Assembly: GCA_003158395.1 (NCBI GenBank)
Contig: PMIX01000382.1
Coordinates: 604-41,787, forward strand
DNA from: Myxococcales bacterium
GTDB taxonomy: Bacteria > Myxococcota_A > Polyangia > Fen-1088
Length of the DNA: 41,184 nucleotides
Direction of reading: 5' to 3'
This document shows, in pieces, positions 1-10,181 of the stretch (the stretch's first letter is position 1; each line of letters opens with the position of its first letter). The position numbers were made by a program, and so were the translations under genes. The notes under the pieces were generated by a model. The model did not search any database. It had not been told where the DNA came from and worked only from the letters and a program-made list of their open reading frames with translations.

Positions 1-1
1 C

Positions 2-841
2 ATCGAGGCGGCCGTGAGCAAGATGGAATTTGCCCGCATGCTCTCTGGCCCCTACGACCGGCAGGGCGCTATCGTGAGCATCAATGCCGGCGCCGGCGGC
101 ACCGAATCGCAGGACTGGGCCGAGATGTTGCAGCGAATGTACGTACGTTGGGTGGCGCGTCGGGCCTACCAGGCCGAGATCTTGGACTTGCAACCGGGCG
201 ACGAAGCGGGCATCAAGAGTGTTACGCTGGGAGTCACAGGGGAGTGGGCCTATGGCTACCTGCGCGCCGAATCAGGCGTGCATCGCCTGGTGCGAATCTC
301 GCCCTTTGATGCCCAGGCGCGTCGGCACACATCGTTTGCGAGCGTCTTCGTGTACCCCGACATCGACGAGACGGTAAAGGTCGACATCGACGAGAAGGAC
401 CTGCGCATTGAAACCATGCGCTCAGGTGGGGCGGGCGGCCAGCACGTCAACAAGACCGAGTCCGCTATTCGCATCACCCACATTCCAACCGGCATCGCGG
501 TGCACTGCCAGCAGGAACGATCCCAGCACAAGAACCGATCCACGGCCATGCGTATCCTGCGGTCCAAGCTCATCGAGGTCGAGCAAAAGAAGCAGGAAGA
601 AAAGATGGGTGGCATTCATGCCCAGAAGAAGTCGATCGAGTGGGGCAGCCAGATTCGTTCGTATGTTCTGGCGCCCTATCGGCTGGCGTCCGACCACCGA
701 ACCGGCCTTAAGGTGGGCAACGTGGATGCGGTCCTAGATGGCGATCTCGACCAATTCATGGTCGCGCTCTTGCTTCAGATGGCCGGAGACCCGTCGGCGA
801 GACCTCTGTCCAAGCCGGACGAAGACGACATTGATGCCTAA
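2..841 (+). CDS. prfB: Peptide chain release factor 2 (C-terminal part, 5' end outside window)
   Basis: Class I release factor that reads UGA/UAA stop codons and triggers peptide release on the ribosome. The reading frame is open from the first bases of the window, so the N-terminal domain lies upstream. The part present starts just before the conserved [17 protein letters not shown] block. It contains the RF2-type stop-recognition tripeptide SPF (in [12 protein letters not shown]), the catalytic GGQ loop ([14 protein letters not shown]) and the terminal [10 protein letters not shown] and VLDGDLDQF blocks. SPF rather than PxT identifies RF2, not RF1. The tail after residue 250 ([15 protein letters not shown]) is longer and more acidic than in the E. 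coli protein. lysS follows 115 bp downstream, the same order as E. coli prfB-lysS. Any programmed frameshift site would lie upstream and cannot be examined. Confidence 0.97.
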   Translation: MEAAVSKMEFARMLSGPYDRQGAIVSINAGAGGTESQDWAEMLQRMYVRWVARRAYQAEILDLQPGDEAGIKSVTLGVTGEWAYGYLRAESGVHRLVRISPFDAQARRHTSFASVFVYPDIDETVKVDIDEKDLRIETMRSGGAGGQHVNKTESAIRITHIPTGIAVHCQQERSQHKNRSTAMRILRSKLIEVEQKKQEEKMGGIHAQKKSIEWGSQIRSYVLAPYRLASDHRTGLKVGNVDAVLDGDLDQFMVALLLQMAGDPSARPLSKPDEDDIDA

Positions 842-956
842 GTCGGGTTTCCTCCCACATTTTGCATCGAACTGTGGATAGGTCATGAAATATGCAGTTA
901 TTTCAAATACTTTCATGGGGTCCCCCTGTGGACAAACCGTGGATAGGGCGTAATCG

Positions 957-2507
957 ATGGCTGACGAACGCGAGTTGATCGCCGAACGGGAGCGCAAGGT
1001 CAGCGAGATCCGCGCGGCGGGTCAAAACCCCTACGCAAACGGTTTCCGCCCGACGTCGACGGCGCGCGCGATTCACGAGTGGTTCACTAGCGGGGCGGAT
1101 CGCGCGCATCCTCCCCAGGGCGCAGGCGAAGACGGCCGCGTCTCGGTCGCCGGTCGCATCGTCGCGATCCGCAGTTTCGGCAAGGCGGCCTTCGCCAAGA
1201 TTCGCGACCGCACGGGCGAAATCCAGGTCTGGGTCAAGCTGGATGTGGTGGGCGAGAAGGACTTTAGCCTGTGGAAGCTCGCCGAGCGCGGCGACTTCGT
1301 CGGGGTCGAAGGACCCACGAGCCTGCTGACCAAGACAAAGGCTGGTGAAGACAGCGTGGTCGCAGAGCGCGTGCACATCCTCACCAAGGCGACTCGCCCG
1401 TTGCCCGAGAAGTGGCACGGCCTGCAGGACACGGAGATCCGCTATCGCCAGCGCTACCTGGATCTGGTGGCCAACCCCGAGGTCTTCGAGGTGTTCCGCA
1501 AGCGCACGCAGATCGTGCACCATCTGCGCCGGTTCCTCGACGAGCGTGACTTCATCGAGGTGGAGACGCCGATGATGCACGCCGTGCTCGGCGGCGCGGC
1601 GGCGCGGCCCTTTCGCACGCACCACAACGCGCTCGCTCTCGACCTCTGCATGCGCATCGCCCCCGAGTTACACCTCAAGCGCTTGGTGGTGGGCGGTTTC
1701 GATCGGGTCTACGAGATCGGCCGCAATTTTCGCAACGAGGGGCTGTCGCGCCAGCACAATCCCGAATTCACCATGTTGGAGTTCTATCAGGCCTATGCGA
1801 CCTACGAAGATTTGATGGCTCTGACCCAGCAGCTTCTCACCGAGCTGGCGCGCGAGATCTGCGGCGGCACGCAGATCACCTATCAAGGCCAGGCCGTCGA
1901 CCTGGACCGCTGGGAACGCATTCCGATGAAAGACGCCATTGTCGCCGCAGTGGTCGCGGGCAAGCTACCCAAGGGGCTGGAGCGGCCGATGCTCGACGAC
2001 GAGGCGGCCTTGCTGGGTTGGGTGGCCGGCTCCGGCGTGCTCGATCGCAAGGATGAGCTGTCGGCGGTGTTGCCCAAGTGCGAGGCGCATGGCCACCGGG
2101 TGGGCGCGCTTTTTGACTACGCCGGCGAGCAGGCGCTGCCGCAGGATCGACCCGTTTTTGTGGTCGACTACCCTGCAGAAACCTCGCCGCTTTCGCGACG
2201 CAACGACGCGGAGCCAGGCAAGGTGGACCGTTTCGAGTTGTTCATCGTGGGTCGCGAACACGCCAACGCCTTTTCCGAGCTGAACGACCCGGTCGACCAG
2301 CGAGCGCGCTTCCAGCGTCAGGTCGAGGCCAAGGCGCGCGGCGCTGAAGAAACCATGGACTACGACGAGGACTATTGCCGCGCCCTCGAATACGGGCTGC
2401 CACCGACCGCGGGCGAAGGCATCGGCGTGGATCGCTTGGTCATGCTGCTCACCGACCAGCCCTCTATCCGCGACGTTATTCTATTTCCGCTCATGAGGCC
2501 GGAATGA
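957..2507 (+). CDS. lysS: Lysyl-tRNA synthetase, class II
   Basis: Charges tRNA-Lys with lysine in the cytoplasm. At 516 aa it has the normal length for bacterial class II LysRS. Residues 1-160 hold the OB-fold anticodon-binding domain ([20 protein letters not shown]). Catalytic motif 1 lies around [13 protein letters not shown], motif 2 in [20 protein letters not shown] and motif 3 in [13 protein letters not shown] near the C terminus. The ATG at 957 is the first start that keeps the whole N-terminal domain; only a weak purine tract precedes it. The stop codon overlaps the next gene's ATG (ATGA), so translation of the Lol permease is probably coupled to lysS. Confidence 0.97.
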   Translation: MADERELIAERERKVSEIRAAGQNPYANGFRPTSTARAIHEWFTSGADRAHPPQGAGEDGRVSVAGRIVAIRSFGKAAFAKIRDRTGEIQVWVKLDVVGEKDFSLWKLAERGDFVGVEGPTSLLTKTKAGEDSVVAERVHILTKATRPLPEKWHGLQDTEIRYRQRYLDLVANPEVFEVFRKRTQIVHHLRRFLDERDFIEVETPMMHAVLGGAAARPFRTHHNALALDLCMRIAPELHLKRLVVGGFDRVYEIGRNFRNEGLSRQHNPEFTMLEFYQAYATYEDLMALTQQLLTELAREICGGTQITYQGQAVDLDRWERIPMKDAIVAAVVAGKLPKGLERPMLDDEAALLGWVAGSGVLDRKDELSAVLPKCEAHGHRVGALFDYAGEQALPQDRPVFVVDYPAETSPLSRRNDAEPGKVDRFELFIVGREHANAFSELNDPVDQRARFQRQVEAKARGAEETMDYDEDYCRALEYGLPPTAGEGIGVDRLVMLLTDQPSIRDVILFPLMRPE

Positions 2508-4066
2508 GTGAAAAGGTCCGCACTGGTTTCGAATGGTTCGTGGCTTGGCGCCATCTGCGTGACCCTGAGCGGCGTTCCCGCCGCGCTCTGTACCTTGGCC
2601 TCGGCGTCTTGCTGCTTGCCATCCTCGATCTGACAGCGCTCAGGCTGTTCGGCCAGCCGGCGCGCTCCCCCTCGGGTCTACTGGCGCTGCAGCCCTCGGT
2701 GACGCTTGAACGTCTGTGGATGGCGGGCGCGGTCGGCGTGATGGCGGGCGCAGTGATCACCTTCCTGGGTGTGCTTTTTGCGTCTTTCACTGTGTTCACG
2801 GCTATCTCAATCTTCGGCGTGTTCTTGGGCACGGCCGCGCCCATCCTGGCTCTTTCCGTGATGTCTGGCTTCGAGGTGGATCTCAAGACGAAGATCCGCG
2901 GAGCCAAGGCCGATGTGGTGATTACCACCACGGACGATCGGCCGTTCCTTGACTGGCGCAAGGTGCGCCAGGCGGTTCTGCGCGAGCCCGGGGTGGTGGG
3001 TGCCACTCCCTACCTGGAGGCAGAGGTGATGGTTCGGGCCGGGGCAGCTCCCGCTGGAATCATGCTGCGCGGGATCGATCCGGAAACCGCGCCGTCCGTG
3101 CTTGACCTCGGACGAACCCTGCGCGAGGGCAGCGTGGACGATCTGCAACACCCAGAGAAGGTCGCTGACGACCCGTTTTCCCGGGATGCCGGGGAGCGCG
3201 AAGCCGGCGACGATGAGCCAGCCCCACGCAAGGGCCAGCGCGCGCGGGCCGATGCGGTGGACGCCGACGGGGTCTTGCCGTCGATCCTGCTGGGCGAAGA
3301 GCTTTTCGCGCGCACACTGCGCGTCTTTCGCGGCGGCCACGTCGATGTCGTCTGTCCGCTCTGCAAGATGGGCCCTTCGGGTCCCATGCCCGGCCTCAAG
3401 GTGTTTCGGGCGGCGGGACACTTCTACAGCGGGATGTACGAGTACGACTCCAAGCTGGCCTACGTGGCGCTGGACGAGGCGCAGAGATTCCTGGGCGCGC
3501 CGGGTGAGGTGACGGGCATCGATCTGCGCACCCGGAGTCCCGACGGCGCTCCCGCCGTGGCCTCTGCCGTCCAGACCACCTTGGGCGATTCCTACGAGGT
3601 TCGTTCGTGGGAGGAGCTCAACAAGGGGCTGTTCATGGCCTTGCGTCTGGAGAAGATCGCCATGTTCGTGGTGATGACTTTCATCGCGCTCGTGGCATCC
3701 TTTTCCATCATTTCGACGCTCATCATGATGGCCACCCAGAAAGCGCGTGAGGTCGCCATCCTCAAGGCCATGGGCGCCGGCGACGGCGCTATCCGGCGGG
3801 TGTTCATCGCCGAGGGCGTGTACATCGGCCTGCTTGGCCTTGCGGTTGGTGTTCCCGCCGGCGTTTTGGGGTGCAAGCTGATCGAGCGGTACGGCCTGCC
3901 TCTGCCCACGGATGTCTACTACATCAGCAAGCTCCCGGTGGTGATGCGGCCGGGTGAGATCCTTGTCCTGGCAGCCTCGGCCATGGCTTTGTGTTGCCTG
4001 GCTACGCTGTATCCGGCGCTGTTGGCGTCACGCATGCGTCCCGTCGACGGCTTGAGGTACGAGTGA
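2504..4066 (+). CDS. Lipoprotein-releasing ABC transporter permease (LolC/LolE type)
   Basis: Inner-membrane permease that, with LolD, extracts mature lipoproteins from the inner membrane for transfer to the outer membrane. It is 520 aa from the ATG that overlaps the lysS stop. The LolC/E N-terminal hallmark [11 protein letters not shown] is present. The canonical first transmembrane helix ([20 protein letters not shown]) followed by SVMSGFE comes about 75 residues later than usual, because an extra segment with one or two hydrophobic stretches ([34 protein letters not shown]) is inserted. The periplasmic domain also carries a charged insertion around residues 220-255. The C terminus has the FtsX-like region ([14 protein letters not shown]) and further helices. 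Only one permease gene is seen, so it may act as a homodimer, as proposed for LolF-type systems. lolD overlaps its stop. Confidence 0.9.
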   Translation: MSEKVRTGFEWFVAWRHLRDPERRSRRALYLGLGVLLLAILDLTALRLFGQPARSPSGLLALQPSVTLERLWMAGAVGVMAGAVITFLGVLFASFTVFTAISIFGVFLGTAAPILALSVMSGFEVDLKTKIRGAKADVVITTTDDRPFLDWRKVRQAVLREPGVVGATPYLEAEVMVRAGAAPAGIMLRGIDPETAPSVLDLGRTLREGSVDDLQHPEKVADDPFSRDAGEREAGDDEPAPRKGQRARADAVDADGVLPSILLGEELFARTLRVFRGGHVDVVCPLCKMGPSGPMPGLKVFRAAGHFYSGMYEYDSKLAYVALDEAQRFLGAPGEVTGIDLRTRSPDGAPAVASAVQTTLGDSYEVRSWEELNKGLFMALRLEKIAMFVVMTFIALVASFSIISTLIMMATQKAREVAILKAMGAGDGAIRRVFIAEGVYIGLLGLAVGVPAGVLGCKLIERYGLPLPTDVYYISKLPVVMRPGEILVLAASAMALCCLATLYPALLASRMRPVDGLRYE

Positions 4067-4851
4067 GCGCATTGACACCGCCCACGCCGGTCGCTACGGT
4101 GCCAGTCCCGATGGCAAACCGGAAAGCCGGCGCCGCAGGAACCGAGCCAGATGCGAGCGACGCCCCTGGCGGTGCGCGCGTGCTCGTGCGCGACCTGTGG
4201 AAGGTCTTCGAGCATGGCGGTCGCTCGATCGAAGTCCTGCGCGGAATCAACCTCGACCTGGCGCCGGGCGCCCTGGTTTCGGTGGTTGGTGCGTCGGGGG
4301 TCGGAAAGTCGACCCTGCTGCACCTCCTCGGCACGCTCGATGTCCCGACCTCCGGCCAGATCCTGTTTGACGGGGCAAACGTCACCGACATGTCCCCGGC
4401 CAAGTTGGCCTCTTTTCGCAATCGCGAGATCGGGTTCGTGTTCCAGTTCCACCATCTACTGCCCGAGTTCACCGCGCTGGAGAATGTCATGATGCCCGGC
4501 CTGATCGCGCGCCGGCCGCGCAAGGACTGCCGCGATCGTGCCGAGGCCATTTTGGTGCGTGTGGGCCTGCAGGATCGGCTGCGCCACCGCCCCGGGGAAC
4601 TGTCGGGCGGCGAACAACAGCGGGTGGCACTGGCGCGGGCTCTCGTTCTCTCGCCGCGCCTGCTGCTCGGGGATGAGCCCACCGGCAACCTCGACACCAG
4701 AACCGGGCGCGCCATCCACGATCTGTTCTTCGAGCTGAACCGCGAGCTGGGAATGACCCTTCTTCTCGTGACCCACAACGACGAACTCGCGGGCCGGGCT
4801 TTTCGCAAGCTGCGCATGGTCGACGGTCGCATTCAGGAGGAGGGCGCATAA
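4063..4851 (+). CDS. lolD: Lipoprotein-releasing ABC transporter ATPase LolD
   Basis: Cytoplasmic ATPase that powers the LolC/E-type permease encoded immediately upstream. All ABC motifs are visible: Walker [11 protein letters not shown]-loop [16 protein letters not shown], signature [15 protein letters not shown], Walker [13 protein letters not shown] and the H-loop VTHN. The start chosen is GTG at 4063, which overlaps the permease stop (GTGA) and gives 262 aa with a roughly 45-residue N-terminal extension before the usual LolD start. An ATG at 4111 is an alternative. The [16 protein letters not shown] stretch is typical of LolD rather than of MacB. An AGGAGG sequence inside its 3' end serves the next gene. 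Confidence 0.94.
   Translation: MSALTPPTPVATVPVPMANRKAGAAGTEPDASDAPGGARVLVRDLWKVFEHGGRSIEVLRGINLDLAPGALVSVVGASGVGKSTLLHLLGTLDVPTSGQILFDGANVTDMSPAKLASFRNREIGFVFQFHHLLPEFTALENVMMPGLIARRPRKDCRDRAEAILVRVGLQDRLRHRPGELSGGEQQRVALARALVLSPRLLLGDEPTGNLDTRTGRAIHDLFFELNRELGMTLLLVTHNDELAGRAFRKLRMVDGRIQEEGA
4835..4840 (+). promoter_or_regulatory. Strong ribosome binding site before the upstream bamA start
   Basis: A perfect AGGAGG lies 10 bases before the ATG at 4851. It favours initiation there, which gives BamA a 70-residue extension, over the internal ATG at 5061 directly before the signal peptide, where no comparable site is seen. Confidence 0.6.
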
Positions 4852-7556
4852 TGATCGCGTTGGCGGCCGGCTTGCGGCACGCGGGTCGCGGCTCGCGAGG
4901 GCGTGAGCGTGAGCGAGTTCGTGGGAGTCTGGCGGCTGGCGGTATGTGGTTCGGGCACCGCGCATCGCTCACGCCTGGGGGGCTTCGGGACGGACAGCCC
5001 ATCCTTCCCACCCCTCGCGCTTCGCGCTCGCCCGTCGCGCTCACGGGAACCGCTCACGCTATGCGCAGTACGCGCACCGCTCACGCGCGCCGGCCTTTCG
5101 GGCTGCTCGGGATCCTCTGCGTCTGGGCAGTGTTCTCGTCCAGCCTTGCGCGCGCTCAGGACGACGCTGCGGAGGCGCCGCAGCGCTTGCGACCGCCCTC
5201 GCTGTCGGTTGAGCCCGAGGCAAAGCCGGAGGCGCCCGTGAAGGTCCCCAGCTTGAAGGTGGTGCGCGTCCAGTTCCGTGGCAACCGCAAGGTCGAAGAC
5301 GACGCCATCCGCGTCACCCTGCACACGCTGCCCGGCTCGTCGCTGAATAAGGACATTCTGCAGGAGGACGTGCGCGCTATCTGGAAGATGGGTTACTTCG
5401 AAGACGTGCAGGTCGAGACCACCGATGCCCCGGGCGGCGTGGTCCTGACCTACGTGCTCAAGGAGAAGCCCGCCATCCGCAAGATCTACGTGTCGGGCCA
5501 CGAGGAGGTCGGGCTTTCCAAGATCAATGAGGTGCTCGACATCAAGAAGGAGCAGGTCCTCGACCTGGCCAAAATCAAGAAGAACGTGGAAAAGATCCGC
5601 GAACTGTACCTGCAGCGCGGCTTCTACATGGCGGATGTCGACTACGAGTTGCGCCGCGACAGCCCGGGCGAGGTGGACGTGTACTTCCACGTGCACGAGA
5701 ACAGCAAGGTGGAGGTGCGCCGGGTCAACTTCACCGGCAACAGGCACGTGACCGATCAGGAACTGCGTGACGTCATGCTGACCCAGGCCGGCGATCTCTT
5801 CTCAGCCGTGACCTCGTCGGGCACCTACCGCGAGGACGTTTTCCAGCGGGATCTGACGCTGATTCAGGGTTACTACTTCGACCGTGGTTACATAAATGTC
5901 AAGGTCGCCGAGCCTCGCCTGGAGCTGTCCGCCGACAAGCGTTCGCTCTACATCAGCATTGCCATCGACGAAGGCGAACAATACCGCATTGGCAGCATCG
6001 AGATGAAGGGCGACCTCCTCGAGAAACCCGAGGTCCTTCTCGGCCGTCTGCAGGCCAAACCGGGCGAGATCTTCAACCGCTCCAAGGTGGCGCAGGATGT
6101 TCAGGCCATCGCCGAACACTACAAGGATAAGGGCTATGCCTATGTGAACTCCACCCCCGAGACCACGGTTAACGAAAAGCAAATGACCGTGAGTTTGTTC
6201 TTTGACATCCAGAAGGGCTCCGAGGTCACCTTCGAACGCATCAACATCCACGGCAACTCGAAGACGCGCGACAAAGTCATCCGACGCGAGCTGCGCATCT
6301 ACGAGGGGGAGCGTTACAGCCAGTCCGCCCTGGACCTGTCCAAGCGCCGAGTCAATGCCTTGGGCTTCTTCGAAAAAGTCGAGACCAGCACCAAGCGTGG
6401 CTCCGGCGACGACGCCATGGAGGTCAACGTGGAGGTGGCGGAGCGGCAGACCGGTGCTTTCCAGATCGGCGCGGGTTTCTCTTCGGTCGAGTCTTTCATC
6501 GCACAGGCGCAGATCTCGCAGAATAATCTCCTCGGCCGGGGCCAGTCGCTCGTCCTCCAGGCCCAGATGTCATCACTGCGGCAGCTCTTCATGTTGCAGT
6601 TCGATGAGCCGTATTTCTTGGATACCAACTGGCACTTTGGCTTCAATTTGTTCGACCAGCAGCGCTACTACCTCGGGTTCACGCGCCAGTCTAAGGGTGG
6701 CAGCCTGACCTGGGGCTACCTCCTCACCGACTATTTGCGGATGTTCCTCACCTATACCTTGCAGGACATCTCGGTCACGACCGGGGGCCGAAGCAACCTG
6801 TTCAGTGGCGGCCAGCGCAGCCCCTTGCCCCAAGGTTCGCTGGCCAATCTCCTACACGCCGGTGTGGTCTCGTCTTGGCGTATCTCGTTGGCTTACGACA
6901 CGCGCAACGACCGCATGTTCCCGCGCAGCGGCTGGTACAACTCGATTTCCGCCGAGTTCGCCGAACCGGCTTTCTTTTCGGAAGCCCAGTTCTCACGGTT
7001 TGAAGGCACGGCGCGCTACTTCTATCCGCTGTTGGGACCGCTGGTGTTGCGCTTGAAAGGCGACATCGGCGCGGTGGTCAGCCGCGCACCTCAGGGCGTG
7101 CCCATCTTTGAGCGCTACTTCGTGGGGGGCATCTACGACGTGCGCGGCTTCCAGTTGGCCTCGCTGGGCCCGCAGATCCGCGTGCCCAGCACGCAGTCGC
7201 CCGATTCTAACCTGCGGACCTTCTCGGTAGGCGGGAACATGCAGGTCGTGGGCAAGATCGAACTCGAAATGCCCATATTCGAGAAGCTCAACATTCGCGC
7301 CGTGGTGTTCACCGACGTTGGCAATGCGTACAACCTGGAGCGTCAGTACTGCCGACTCAAGCCCGCTTCGGCTGATATCTCCGTGGATCCCTGCACGGCC
7401 GTGTTTCCGCTCAACAGCTTGCGTTCAAGTTGGGGGTTCGGACTGCGCTGGTTTTCGCCGATTGGGCCGCTGCGCTTTGAATGGGGGTTCCCCTACAAGC
7501 CGCTGCCGGGCGAGGATTCGTCGGTCTTCGAGTTCACCATTGGGAACGATTTGTAG
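4851..7556 (+). CDS. bamA: Outer membrane protein assembly factor BamA
   Basis: Central subunit of the BAM complex, which folds and inserts beta-barrel proteins into the outer membrane. After the signal peptide come repeated POTRA domains (motifs such as VRRVNFTGNRHVTDQELR and FERINIHGNSKTRDKVIRRE), then an Omp85 barrel with the diagnostic VRGF motif at about residue 764. The reading frame starts at 4851, overlapping lolD and preceded by a strong RBS. The first 70 residues are low-complexity Arg/Gly-rich sequence that does not look like BamA. A conventional signal peptide (positive RSTRTAHARR, hydrophobic GLLGILCVWAVFSSSLA, cleavage near ARAQ) begins at the ATG at 5061. The extension coincides with a dispersed intergenic repeat. 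Mature length (about 800 aa) is normal. skp follows, the classic order. Confidence 0.94.
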   Translation: MIALAAGLRHAGRGSRGRERERVRGSLAAGGMWFGHRASLTPGGLRDGQPILPTPRASRSPVALTGTAHAMRSTRTAHARRPFGLLGILCVWAVFSSSLARAQDDAAEAPQRLRPPSLSVEPEAKPEAPVKVPSLKVVRVQFRGNRKVEDDAIRVTLHTLPGSSLNKDILQEDVRAIWKMGYFEDVQVETTDAPGGVVLTYVLKEKPAIRKIYVSGHEEVGLSKINEVLDIKKEQVLDLAKIKKNVEKIRELYLQRGFYMADVDYELRRDSPGEVDVYFHVHENSKVEVRRVNFTGNRHVTDQELRDVMLTQAGDLFSAVTSSGTYREDVFQRDLTLIQGYYFDRGYINVKVAEPRLELSADKRSLYISIAIDEGEQYRIGSIEMKGDLLEKPEVLLGRLQAKPGEIFNRSKVAQDVQAIAEHYKDKGYAYVNSTPETTVNEKQMTVSLFFDIQKGSEVTFERINIHGNSKTRDKVIRRELRIYEGERYSQSALDLSKRRVNALGFFEKVETSTKRGSGDDAMEVNVEVAERQTGAFQIGAGFSSVESFIAQAQISQNNLLGRGQSLVLQAQMSSLRQLFMLQFDEPYFLDTNWHFGFNLFDQQRYYLGFTRQSKGGSLTWGYLLTDYLRMFLTYTLQDISVTTGGRSNLFSGGQRSPLPQGSLANLLHAGVVSSWRISLAYDTRNDRMFPRSGWYNSISAEFAEPAFFSEAQFSRFEGTARYFYPLLGPLVLRLKGDIGAVVSRAPQGVPIFERYFVGGIYDVRGFQLASLGPQIRVPSTQSPDSNLRTFSVGGNMQVVGKIELEMPIFEKLNIRAVVFTDVGNAYNLERQYCRLKPASADISVDPCTAVFPLNSLRSSWGFGLRWFSPIGPLRFEWGFPYKPLPGEDSSVFEFTIGNDL
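4866..4935. repeat. Dispersed GC-rich intergenic repeat, copy A
   Basis: Shares the blocks GCCGGC, GCGGGTCGCG (4881-4890) and GGGCGTGAGCG...GAGTTCGTG (ending 4923), in the same order, with copies at 10134-10181 and 34307-34370. It lies in the start region of bamA and is probably translated as part of the protein's N-terminal extension. It is followed by further GC-rich simple sequence containing CGCGCTTCGCGCTCG. Confidence 0.55.
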
Positions 7557-7623
7557 GGGTGGCCCCGTGTTCCGGGGCGTGATATCCATGAGGCTCCCTG
7601 TGAACCAAATGGAGATGAAGCGC

Positions 7624-8190
7624 ATGATTCGTTCCACCTTAGTCGGATTGGTGATCGCGGCCGGCTTGATTCGGCCGGCGCTGGCCGAGGACTTGAAGCT
7701 CGGCTACGTGGACCTGCGGCGCGCCCTGTACGAGACTGAGGATGGGCGCAAGGCGCGAGCCTCGCTCAAGAAGGTTTTCGATCAGAAGCAAAAGGAACTC
7801 GACGAGCAGCAGGAAGACGTCAAGAAGGCCATCGAGGACCTGAACAAAAAACGCACCTTGCTTCCGGCGGACACGGTTCGTCAGAAGGAAGGAGAGTTGC
7901 AAGAACGAGTAGCCAAGGTCCAGCAAACCTACCTGCGCCACCAGCAGGATCTGGCCTCTAAGGAGGAGGAGGCGACCCAGCCCATCGTCGAGCGCCTGCA
8001 GCGAATCATCGGCAAGATTGCCGCGGCCGAGAACTTCACCATGATTTTCGACAAGAGCCAGGGCGTCGTGTTCGCCAAGCCTCATCTGGACCTGACCAAC
8101 GAGGTCATCCGGCGCTACAACTCAGGTGAGGAGAAGGGTTCTGCGCCCGCGTCCGCAGGCAGCAAGTCCGCGCCCAGCAAGAAGAAGTAG
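7624..8190 (+). CDS. skp: Periplasmic chaperone, OmpH/Skp family
   Basis: Periplasmic holdase chaperone that binds unfolded outer-membrane proteins on their way to BamA. The 188-aa product has a signal peptide ([20 protein letters not shown], cleavage before EDLKLGYVD), the conserved [10 protein letters not shown] strand of the trimerisation body, a long charged coiled coil (residues 40-115) forming the tentacle, and a C-terminal strand region ([16 protein letters not shown]). A Lys/Ser/Ala-rich tail ends in SKKK. The ATG at 7624 is chosen because GGAG lies 9 bases upstream. In-frame ATGs at 7588, 7609 and 7615 are possible alternatives. It sits 67 bp after bamA and 8 bp before fabZ, so it is co-transcribed. 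lpxD, usually next, is missing. Confidence 0.88.
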   Translation: MIRSTLVGLVIAAGLIRPALAEDLKLGYVDLRRALYETEDGRKARASLKKVFDQKQKELDEQQEDVKKAIEDLNKKRTLLPADTVRQKEGELQERVAKVQQTYLRHQQDLASKEEEATQPIVERLQRIIGKIAAAENFTMIFDKSQGVVFAKPHLDLTNEVIRRYNSGEEKGSAPASAGSKSAPSKKK

Positions 8191-8198
8191 CGGGGGCC

Positions 8199-8663
8199 AT
8201 GGAGCTCGATAAGCGCGCCATCGAAGCCATCCTGCCGCACCGCGCACCCTTTCTCATGATCGACCATGTCGAGCTGGTCGACGGGGATCGCATTGTCGCG
8301 TCCAAGACTGTGGCCGCGGATGAGCCTCTTCTGCAGGGCCATTTTCCCGGCCATCCCATCATGCCCGGGGTGCTAATCATTGAAGCCATGGCTCAAGCGG
8401 GAGCGGTGTTGGCGGCCCGCCAGTCTTCTTTTGATCCCGCTCGCCAGATCATGGTGTTCATGGCCATCGACAAGGCGAAGTTCCGCAAACCGGTGCTTCC
8501 TGGTGATGTCCTGAGGTTGGAAGTGGTTCCCCTGCGCAAGGGAACCGCGATGTGGAAGATGCGTGGGGAAGCGAAGGTCGGCGATTCTTTGGTCGCTGAG
8601 GCGGAGTTCCTTGCTGGCATCCGGCCCCGTAGCGACGCGGCCTCTGCGCCGGGCGCGGAATGA
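8199..8663 (+). CDS. fabZ: 3-hydroxyacyl-ACP dehydratase FabZ
   Basis: Dehydrates (3R)-hydroxyacyl-ACP to trans-2-enoyl-ACP in the elongation cycle of fatty acid synthesis. The 154-aa hot-dog-fold protein has the FabZ active-site block [20 protein letters not shown] with catalytic His48 and Glu62; the Glu (instead of Asp) separates FabZ from FabA. The N-terminal [14 protein letters not shown] matches the family start, supporting the ATG at 8199. It usually sits between lpxD and lpxA. Here it directly follows skp and overlaps a secreted-protein gene (ATGA), so the neighbouring lipid A genes are absent from this locus. Confidence 0.95.
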   Translation: MELDKRAIEAILPHRAPFLMIDHVELVDGDRIVASKTVAADEPLLQGHFPGHPIMPGVLIIEAMAQAGAVLAARQSSFDPARQIMVFMAIDKAKFRKPVLPGDVLRLEVVPLRKGTAMWKMRGEAKVGDSLVAEAEFLAGIRPRSDAASAPGAE

Positions 8664-10102
8664 CCCCCTCGGACGGGCAAGGGGATCGGCCCTCGGTTGC
8701 GGCGGCGGCGCTTGCCCTGCTCGTGGGTTTGGCTGGCCCTTCCTGCCATCGGGCACCGCATCTCATGCGTGGCGATGCGGCGGCAGTCGTGGTGGTGCAG
8801 CGACCGAGGGACGCAGGGGGGCCGCCACCGGTCGCGGAACGCGAGCCCAACAACACGCCAGCCCAGGCCCAGCCATTGACATGGGCCGGCACGCCTCCTG
8901 CCACGGCGGTCAAGGGAACGATCGATCGGACCGGTGCTGGCAGGGTTGCCGACGTGGACGTTTTCAAAATCGTTGTTCCCGGCCAACACACGGTCGTGTC
9001 CTCTGATGCGGGCCACGCTGCCGACGCGCTCATTGAGGCCAAGCGCCTATCCGTGGTTATCAACCCTGAGGCTGGGCTGGCGCTGGCGGTCGAGCTTCTC
9101 GACGATACCGAGCGGGTCGTGAAGACCGTAGCGGGCGGGCCGGGCGAGATGGTCGGGCTACCGAACATGGCCGTGTCGCCGGGCTGCACGTACTACGTAC
9201 GCGCCAAGGGGGCACCAACCAGCAAGGGTCGCGGTTCGGTGGATGCGGGCGCGTTGGGGGGTGGTTCGTACCATATGGCGCTTCTGCTGCTCGACTTCGA
9301 ATTCGCCGACGAGCGTGAGCCCAACGATCGGCCGGAATCTGCCGGGGAGATGTTTTGGCAGGGCCGAAGCGCGCTTGTGGCTGGGCTGTTCGGCTGGCAT
9401 CGCGACGAGGACTGGTACCGGCTGCCGATCGATGCCATCGAACCTGGCTGGGTCTTGAACTTAGACCTTGAGGGCGTGGAAGGCGTGGCCGCAGGGCTAG
9501 CCGTCAACGATTCAGCAGGTAGAAAAATCGTGGTGGTGCGCGGCCGAAAGGGTGAAAGGCTGACTTTGCACAACCTCGTGCTGCCGCACGTGGCTGGTGA
9601 CGCCGGCGTCTCCGCTGTCGGGGGCCGGTGGTGGTACTTGGTCGTGCGCGCAGAGGGCGGGCTCGATCGCGAGCGTCGCTACGTGCTGCACGCAGAGGCC
9701 GCGCTTCCCGACGCGAGGGGCGGTTTCGAAACCGAGCCCAACGACGATGCGGATCATGCATCGTCTCTGGCCGACGGCACGACTACGGGCTACCTACCCG
9801 TGGGCGACGTGGATGTCTTTCGCTATCTCGCTGGAGAGCCGCGCGCGCTGGACATTGACGTTAGCCCGCCGTCCAGGGTGAGGGTCAGGCTCGAAGTCCT
9901 GAGAGCGCGCGGTGGGCAGGTTCTCGCTGAAGCCGTTGCTGCCAAGGGACGCAACACGGTGAGCATCGTGGGGCTGTCCTGTCCGGCCGAACCGATCCTG
10001 ATACGGCTGTCCCAGGGCAAGCATGACGGAAACGCCAGCGAGCCCTATGCGCTGAGGGTGACCAGTCGGCCATTGCACTCAGACGCAGGGAAAGGGGAGT
10101 AG
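8660..10102 (+). CDS. Secreted protein with three PPC-like (pre-peptidase C-terminal) repeats
   Basis: No specific function recognised. The 480-aa product starts with an export signal ([16 protein letters not shown]) that could be a non-canonical lipobox ending at Cys29. It then has three units that each open with an EPN motif: [10 protein letters not shown] (near residue 60), [10 protein letters not shown] (near 220) and [10 protein letters not shown] (near 360). After each EPN comes a hydrophobic beta-rich stretch and a D-x-D-x-F/Y core (DVDVFKI, DEDWYRL, DVDVFRY). That spacing is typical of PPC domains, which are beta-sandwiches common in secreted myxobacterial proteins. No catalytic domain accompanies them, so an extracytoplasmic structural or binding role is possible. 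It overlaps the fabZ stop by four bases. Confidence 0.7.
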   Translation: MTPSDGQGDRPSVAAAALALLVGLAGPSCHRAPHLMRGDAAAVVVVQRPRDAGGPPPVAEREPNNTPAQAQPLTWAGTPPATAVKGTIDRTGAGRVADVDVFKIVVPGQHTVVSSDAGHAADALIEAKRLSVVINPEAGLALAVELLDDTERVVKTVAGGPGEMVGLPNMAVSPGCTYYVRAKGAPTSKGRGSVDAGALGGGSYHMALLLLDFEFADEREPNDRPESAGEMFWQGRSALVAGLFGWHRDEDWYRLPIDAIEPGWVLNLDLEGVEGVAAGLAVNDSAGRKIVVVRGRKGERLTLHNLVLPHVAGDAGVSAVGGRWWYLVVRAEGGLDRERRYVLHAEAALPDARGGFETEPNDDADHASSLADGTTTGYLPVGDVDVFRYLAGEPRALDIDVSPPSRVRVRLEVLRARGGQVLAEAVAAKGRNTVSIVGLSCPAEPILIRLSQGKHDGNASEPYALRVTSRPLHSDAGKGE

Positions 10103-10117
10103 GGCTGTCCCTGATCA

Positions 10118-10143
10118 GCGGGCCGACCGAAAGGCCGGCCCGC
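10118..10143. terminator. Strong GC hairpin between convergent genes
   Basis: GCGGGCC (10118-10124) pairs with GGCCCGC (10137-10143). The inner GACC/GGCC pairing (one A-C mismatch) closes a GAAA tetraloop. It lies 15 bp after the PPC gene stop and between two converging genes. There is no U-tract, so intrinsic termination is only inferred. It leads directly into repeat copy B. Confidence 0.45.
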
Positions 10144-10181
10144 GGGTCGCGTGGGTGAGCGCGTTCGTGTGGGGGACGCGG
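10134..10181. repeat. Dispersed GC-rich intergenic repeat, copy B
   Basis: Contains GCCGGC, GCGGGTCGCG (10142-10151), GGGTGAGCG, GTTCGTG (10163-10169) and GACGCGG (10175-10181), the same ordered blocks as copies A and C. The remaining sequence to 10285 is GC-rich and shows no gene. Confidence 0.6.

Noticed and set aside
903-1625. 240-codon open frame antisense to lysS
   Set aside because: Lies wholly inside a confident lysS gene, shows no domain, and such antisense frames are common in GC-rich DNA.
2375-2503. 43-codon upstream extension of the Lol permease frame
   Set aside because: Overlaps the essential C-terminal motif 3 of lysS and the residues are non-family; the ATG at 2504 overlaps the lysS stop and starts the conserved FEWFVAW region.
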